Origin: Lachnospiraceae bacterium A4 | Lineage (GTDB): Bacteria; Bacillota; Clostridia; Lachnospirales; Lachnospiraceae | Direction of reading: 5' to 3' | Assembly: GCA_000403215.2 (NCBI GenBank) | Contig: KE159560.1 | Location: 186,591 to 250,590, forward strand | DNA: 64,000 nt | Shown here: piece after piece, positions 61,845-64,000 of the stretch | How the letters are laid out: each line of letters opens with the position of its first letter | How positions within the stretch are numbered: position 1 is the stretch's first letter | The notes under the pieces: model-generated | The model's database searches: none | What the model saw: the letters and a program-made list of their open reading frames with translations, nothing else | Told to the model about the DNA's origin: nothing | Program-made: the position numbers and the translations under genes

Positions 61845-61912
61845 ATACTAGGAGGAACAGAGGCATTGCCAGACAAATTAGAAAAGAATGATTACATTTT
61901 TGGGGGGCCATT

Positions 61913-62215
61913 ATGAAATTAAGTCATTCAGTAAGCGGAGCGATCAGACAATTTTCCTATTGGATTGCAAATGGAACTGTTGGTTATCCGCTTTTAGAGG
62001 GAATTGATTATTTTGATGAATTTAGAGAAAGTCCAAGTTTGCTTGAAATCGTGTATGCAATATTTATTAACAACCTTGAGGTCGATGAGAGCGGCGAGGT
62101 TCTAAATGCGAAATACGCAGAACAGCGGGCTGCCCAGTATATAAAACAATGGTGCGTGCAAGGATACATTGCGGACCCTGCGTTTGAAGGTTCAGAGGAA
62201 GTGGAATTATACTAA
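61913..62215 (+). CDS. hypothetical protein
   Basis: 100 residues. Pattern GAIRQFSYWIANGTVGYPLL, then DYFDEFRESPSLLEIVYAIF, with an acidic C-terminus. Helical and soluble. No family is recognised with confidence. The ribosome site (GGGGGGCC) is unusually G-rich. Lies 68 bp after the Cys-rich gene. Confidence 0.6.
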   Translation: MKLSHSVSGAIRQFSYWIANGTVGYPLLEGIDYFDEFRESPSLLEIVYAIFINNLEVDESGEVLNAKYAEQRAAQYIKQWCVQGYIADPAFEGSEEVELY

Positions 62216-62372
62216 AAATTTCTCTATTTACGGTTTATGCTTTCGGCTGGTATGCGTCTGGCTGCTCTTCCGAAATTTGGCTTGACCTTGCCCCTAGGGC
62301 ATAGCCTATGCTATATGTGAAGTAAATTTTACAAAGGCATAGCAATGCCCCAATAGAGGCAGGAGAACTTTT
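62216..62372 (+). promoter_or_regulatory. intergenic region before the split ABC exporter
   Basis: 157 bp with no gene. An imperfect inverted repeat GGGCATAGCCTATGC / GCATAGCAATGCCC (about 62307-62355) could form a leader hairpin. GGCAGGAG is the ribosome site for 62373. Confidence 0.4.
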
Positions 62373-63335
62373 ATGAAAATTTTAAGGAAGCTTATTCAAT
62401 TACACAAATTTCTATTTGTGACAGCGGTGTTGTTCACATTTCTGTCTGTCATTCTGAATTTGTGCTGGAACAAATTTTTGGCACAATTGTTAGACGTTCT
62501 TGAAAACACAAATCTTTTTTATTCAACGCATGAAATGAAACTATTTTTGGCAGTCGGCGTATTGATTATTCTGATGCACACCATAAGCGAGTATGTATCG
62601 CTGTATCTATCCGCCTATACGTGCGAAACTTTTGCGCATGAAATGCGAATGGGGTATGCTAGAGCTTATTTACAAAGTGACATTCAAACACTCTCAGGGC
62701 TTAATGTCGGAGAAGAACAGTCTGCTATGCAAAATGAGTTAAAAGAAATCTCAGATTATATGAGTGAAAATCTTTTTTCGTTGATGAGGCAGTTTGGCAC
62801 ATTTGTGCTCACTGTTCTATTTCTGCTATGTCAAAACTATAAATTGGCTATGATATCCATATTTCCAGTACTTCCGCTGATTCTTTATTGTTCCTTTTCG
62901 AGCAGGATTATTAAAAATTATACACAGCAATGCCAGAACAGCAGGAAAAAAATCAATGGGTTTGCGGACATGATTCTGGAATTGTTTCCAATCATTCAAA
63001 TTTATGGCGCATATGAACTGATTCGGGGTGCGATGGAGGAAAATCTTTCGGAATGGGGCGCTTCTAATGTTAAGAAAGAGCAGATTTCAGCCAGACTGAT
63101 GTCGCTTTCAGGCGTGCTTTCTTTTGTACCGCTGTTGTTATTGCTTGGATTTGGCGGCTTTATGGTGATAAATGAAACAATAAGCATGGGAACTTTTTAC
63201 ATATTTATCAATTTATCGGGAAATGTTTCAGGTTTCTTACAGAATATGCCGGGAAGTTATGCAGCTTTTCGGCGGTTTCGTGCATCTGTTGACAGATTAG
63301 AGGAAAAGATATGGTTCAATACGCAGTTTATTTAG
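62373..63335 (+). CDS. ABC exporter, membrane-domain subunit
   Basis: 320 residues of an exporter-type membrane domain with six helices (FVTAVLFTFLSVILNLCWNK to PLLLLLGFGGFMVINETISM), ending VDRLEEKIWFNTQFI without an ATPase. The next gene supplies the ATPase in another frame. In related half-transporters the two are fused at this point, so this is either a natural split or an old frameshift. Confidence 0.85.
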   Translation: MKILRKLIQLHKFLFVTAVLFTFLSVILNLCWNKFLAQLLDVLENTNLFYSTHEMKLFLAVGVLIILMHTISEYVSLYLSAYTCETFAHEMRMGYARAYLQSDIQTLSGLNVGEEQSAMQNELKEISDYMSENLFSLMRQFGTFVLTVLFLLCQNYKLAMISIFPVLPLILYCSFSSRIIKNYTQQCQNSRKKINGFADMILELFPIIQIYGAYELIRGAMEENLSEWGASNVKKEQISARLMSLSGVLSFVPLLLLLGFGGFMVINETISMGTFYIFINLSGNVSGFLQNMPGSYAAFRRFRASVDRLEEKIWFNTQFI

Positions 63336-63964
63336 AGAATATTTGTTTTTCATATGAGAAGCATGTGGTAATAAAAAATTTGTCGCTCAGGGCAAAGCCC
63401 GGTGAGCATATCGGAATTGTCGGGGACAGCGGATGTGGTAAAAGCACGTTATTGAAAATCCTTGCCGGTCTATATACGCCTGATCATGGAACGGCTGTCA
63501 TAGCAGGCGAGCATTTGCCAGAAAATATCAGAAAGCAAGTAGCGCTTGTTATGCAGAATAACAGCCTTTTTCCGCTGTCTATAAGAGATAATATCACTTG
63601 CGGCCATGATATTTCAGATGAGACGGTATGGGCGGCCTGCCAAAATGCAAGCCTCGCAAACTGGATTGAAAAGCTTCCGAATGGGTTGGATACAAAGGTG
63701 GGCGAACGGGGAAACCAAGTGTCAGGCGGGCAGGCGCAGAGAATCCAGATCGCCAGAGCACTGTGCAAAGATGCGCCCGTCATCTTGCTAGATGAGCCAG
63801 TCTCCGCGCTAGATCAGGATACTGGACAATCCGTTTTGGCTGCTTTATGCAAACTGACGGAGGGCAGGACCGTGATTCATGTTACCCATCATCAAGAGAC
63901 GCTGGACGATAGTTATACTATTTACCGTATGGAAGGAGGAACAATGGCTCATGGGTGCACTTAG
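63311..63964 (+). CDS. ABC exporter, ATP-binding subunit
   Basis: 217 residues. Walker A GDSGCGKST, signature VSGGQAQRIQIARAL, Walker B VILLDEPVSALD, H-loop THH. The ATG lies in the last codons of the membrane subunit (25-bp overlap) with its own AGAGG site seven bases upstream, which supports a functional split with coupled translation. It pairs with the 62373 membrane domain and probably with the next exporter gene as heterodimer. Confidence 0.88.
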   Translation: MVQYAVYLENICFSYEKHVVIKNLSLRAKPGEHIGIVGDSGCGKSTLLKILAGLYTPDHGTAVIAGEHLPENIRKQVALVMQNNSLFPLSIRDNITCGHDISDETVWAACQNASLANWIEKLPNGLDTKVGERGNQVSGGQAQRIQIARALCKDAPVILLDEPVSALDQDTGQSVLAALCKLTEGRTVIHVTHHQETLDDSYTIYRMEGGTMAHGCT

Positions 63965-64000
63965 AGAGTTGGTCAAAAGAATGGGACTTTGGCGCAAATA
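63951..64000 (+). CDS. start of a further gene, truncated by the window (probable ABC exporter)
   Basis: ATG 63951 overlaps the ATPase gene by 14 bp, behind GGAAGGAGG. It reads MGALRELVKRMGLWRK, the kind of N-terminus seen in clostridial exporter half-transporters. Only 16 codons are in view. Confidence 0.55.
   Translation, partial: MGALRELVKRMGLWRK

Noticed and set aside
1-64000. CRISPR arrays, rRNA genes, phage structural genes, insertion-sequence transposases
   Set aside because: No regularly spaced direct repeats, rRNA sequence, phage morphogenesis genes or DDE transposase were seen; the Rpn protein is the only recombination-linked gene.

Overview
The window looks like chromosomal DNA of a low-to-mid GC Gram-positive anaerobe of the Clostridia, most likely Lachnospiraceae. 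The grounds are strong AGGAGG-type ribosome sites, a T-box leader, consensus sigma-A promoters, U-tailed hairpin terminators, an LplB/LplC-type sugar ABC system with a YesL (DUF624) protein, a DUF4179 anti-sigma type protein, a ComFB protein and a DUF2156/GNAT protein. No rRNA, CRISPR array, intact transposase or intact integrase was seen. There is one tRNA (Arg, anticodon CCG).

Region 1 (1-8.3 kb) is accessory: a decayed HTH-methyltransferase gene, a HAD phosphatase, a sugar O-acetyltransferase, a LacI regulator, an XRE regulator, a tandem GNAT protein and small hypothetical genes. Region 2 (8.4-21.1 kb) is a beta-fructoside locus. A LacI regulator is divergent from two ABC permeases and a lipoprotein binding protein, followed by a cytoplasmic GH32 enzyme and a surface GH32-like lipoprotein. 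On the other side are a YesL protein, a membrane-anchored partner and a broken second LacI gene. Downstream, an ABC exporter is bracketed by two ~450-bp direct copies of the 3' end of the surface lipoprotein gene.

Region 3 (21.1-31.2 kb) is a patchwork of small accessory genes: nucleoside phosphorylase, methyltransferases, a retropepsin-like protein, a second ABC exporter, lipoprotein, XRE regulator, Rpn-type nuclease and a gene broken at an A8 tract. Region 4 (31.2-58 kb) is mostly housekeeping: hisS, nth, comFB, a leucine T-box leading to a leuA gene fused to an AraC-type DNA-binding domain, an AlkD-like protein, tRNA-Arg, an SH3 protein, an oxidoreductase, a pseudouridine synthase, ligA, metA, a GntR/ABC operon, a beta-propeller protein, aroC, a VanY-like peptidase, tgt, yajC and a PAP2 phosphatase. 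Region 5 (58-64 kb) is again accessory: an XRE/effector-domain regulator, a sigma/anti-sigma pair, GNAT and a split ABC exporter running off the window edge.

A recurrent non-coding theme is a set of palindromic fold-back elements. Five have AGGAACTGT-type ends (two full copies are exactly 157 bp, in opposite orientation). One has different ends but carries the same central hairpin. The strongest unusual protein is the LeuA-AraC fusion.
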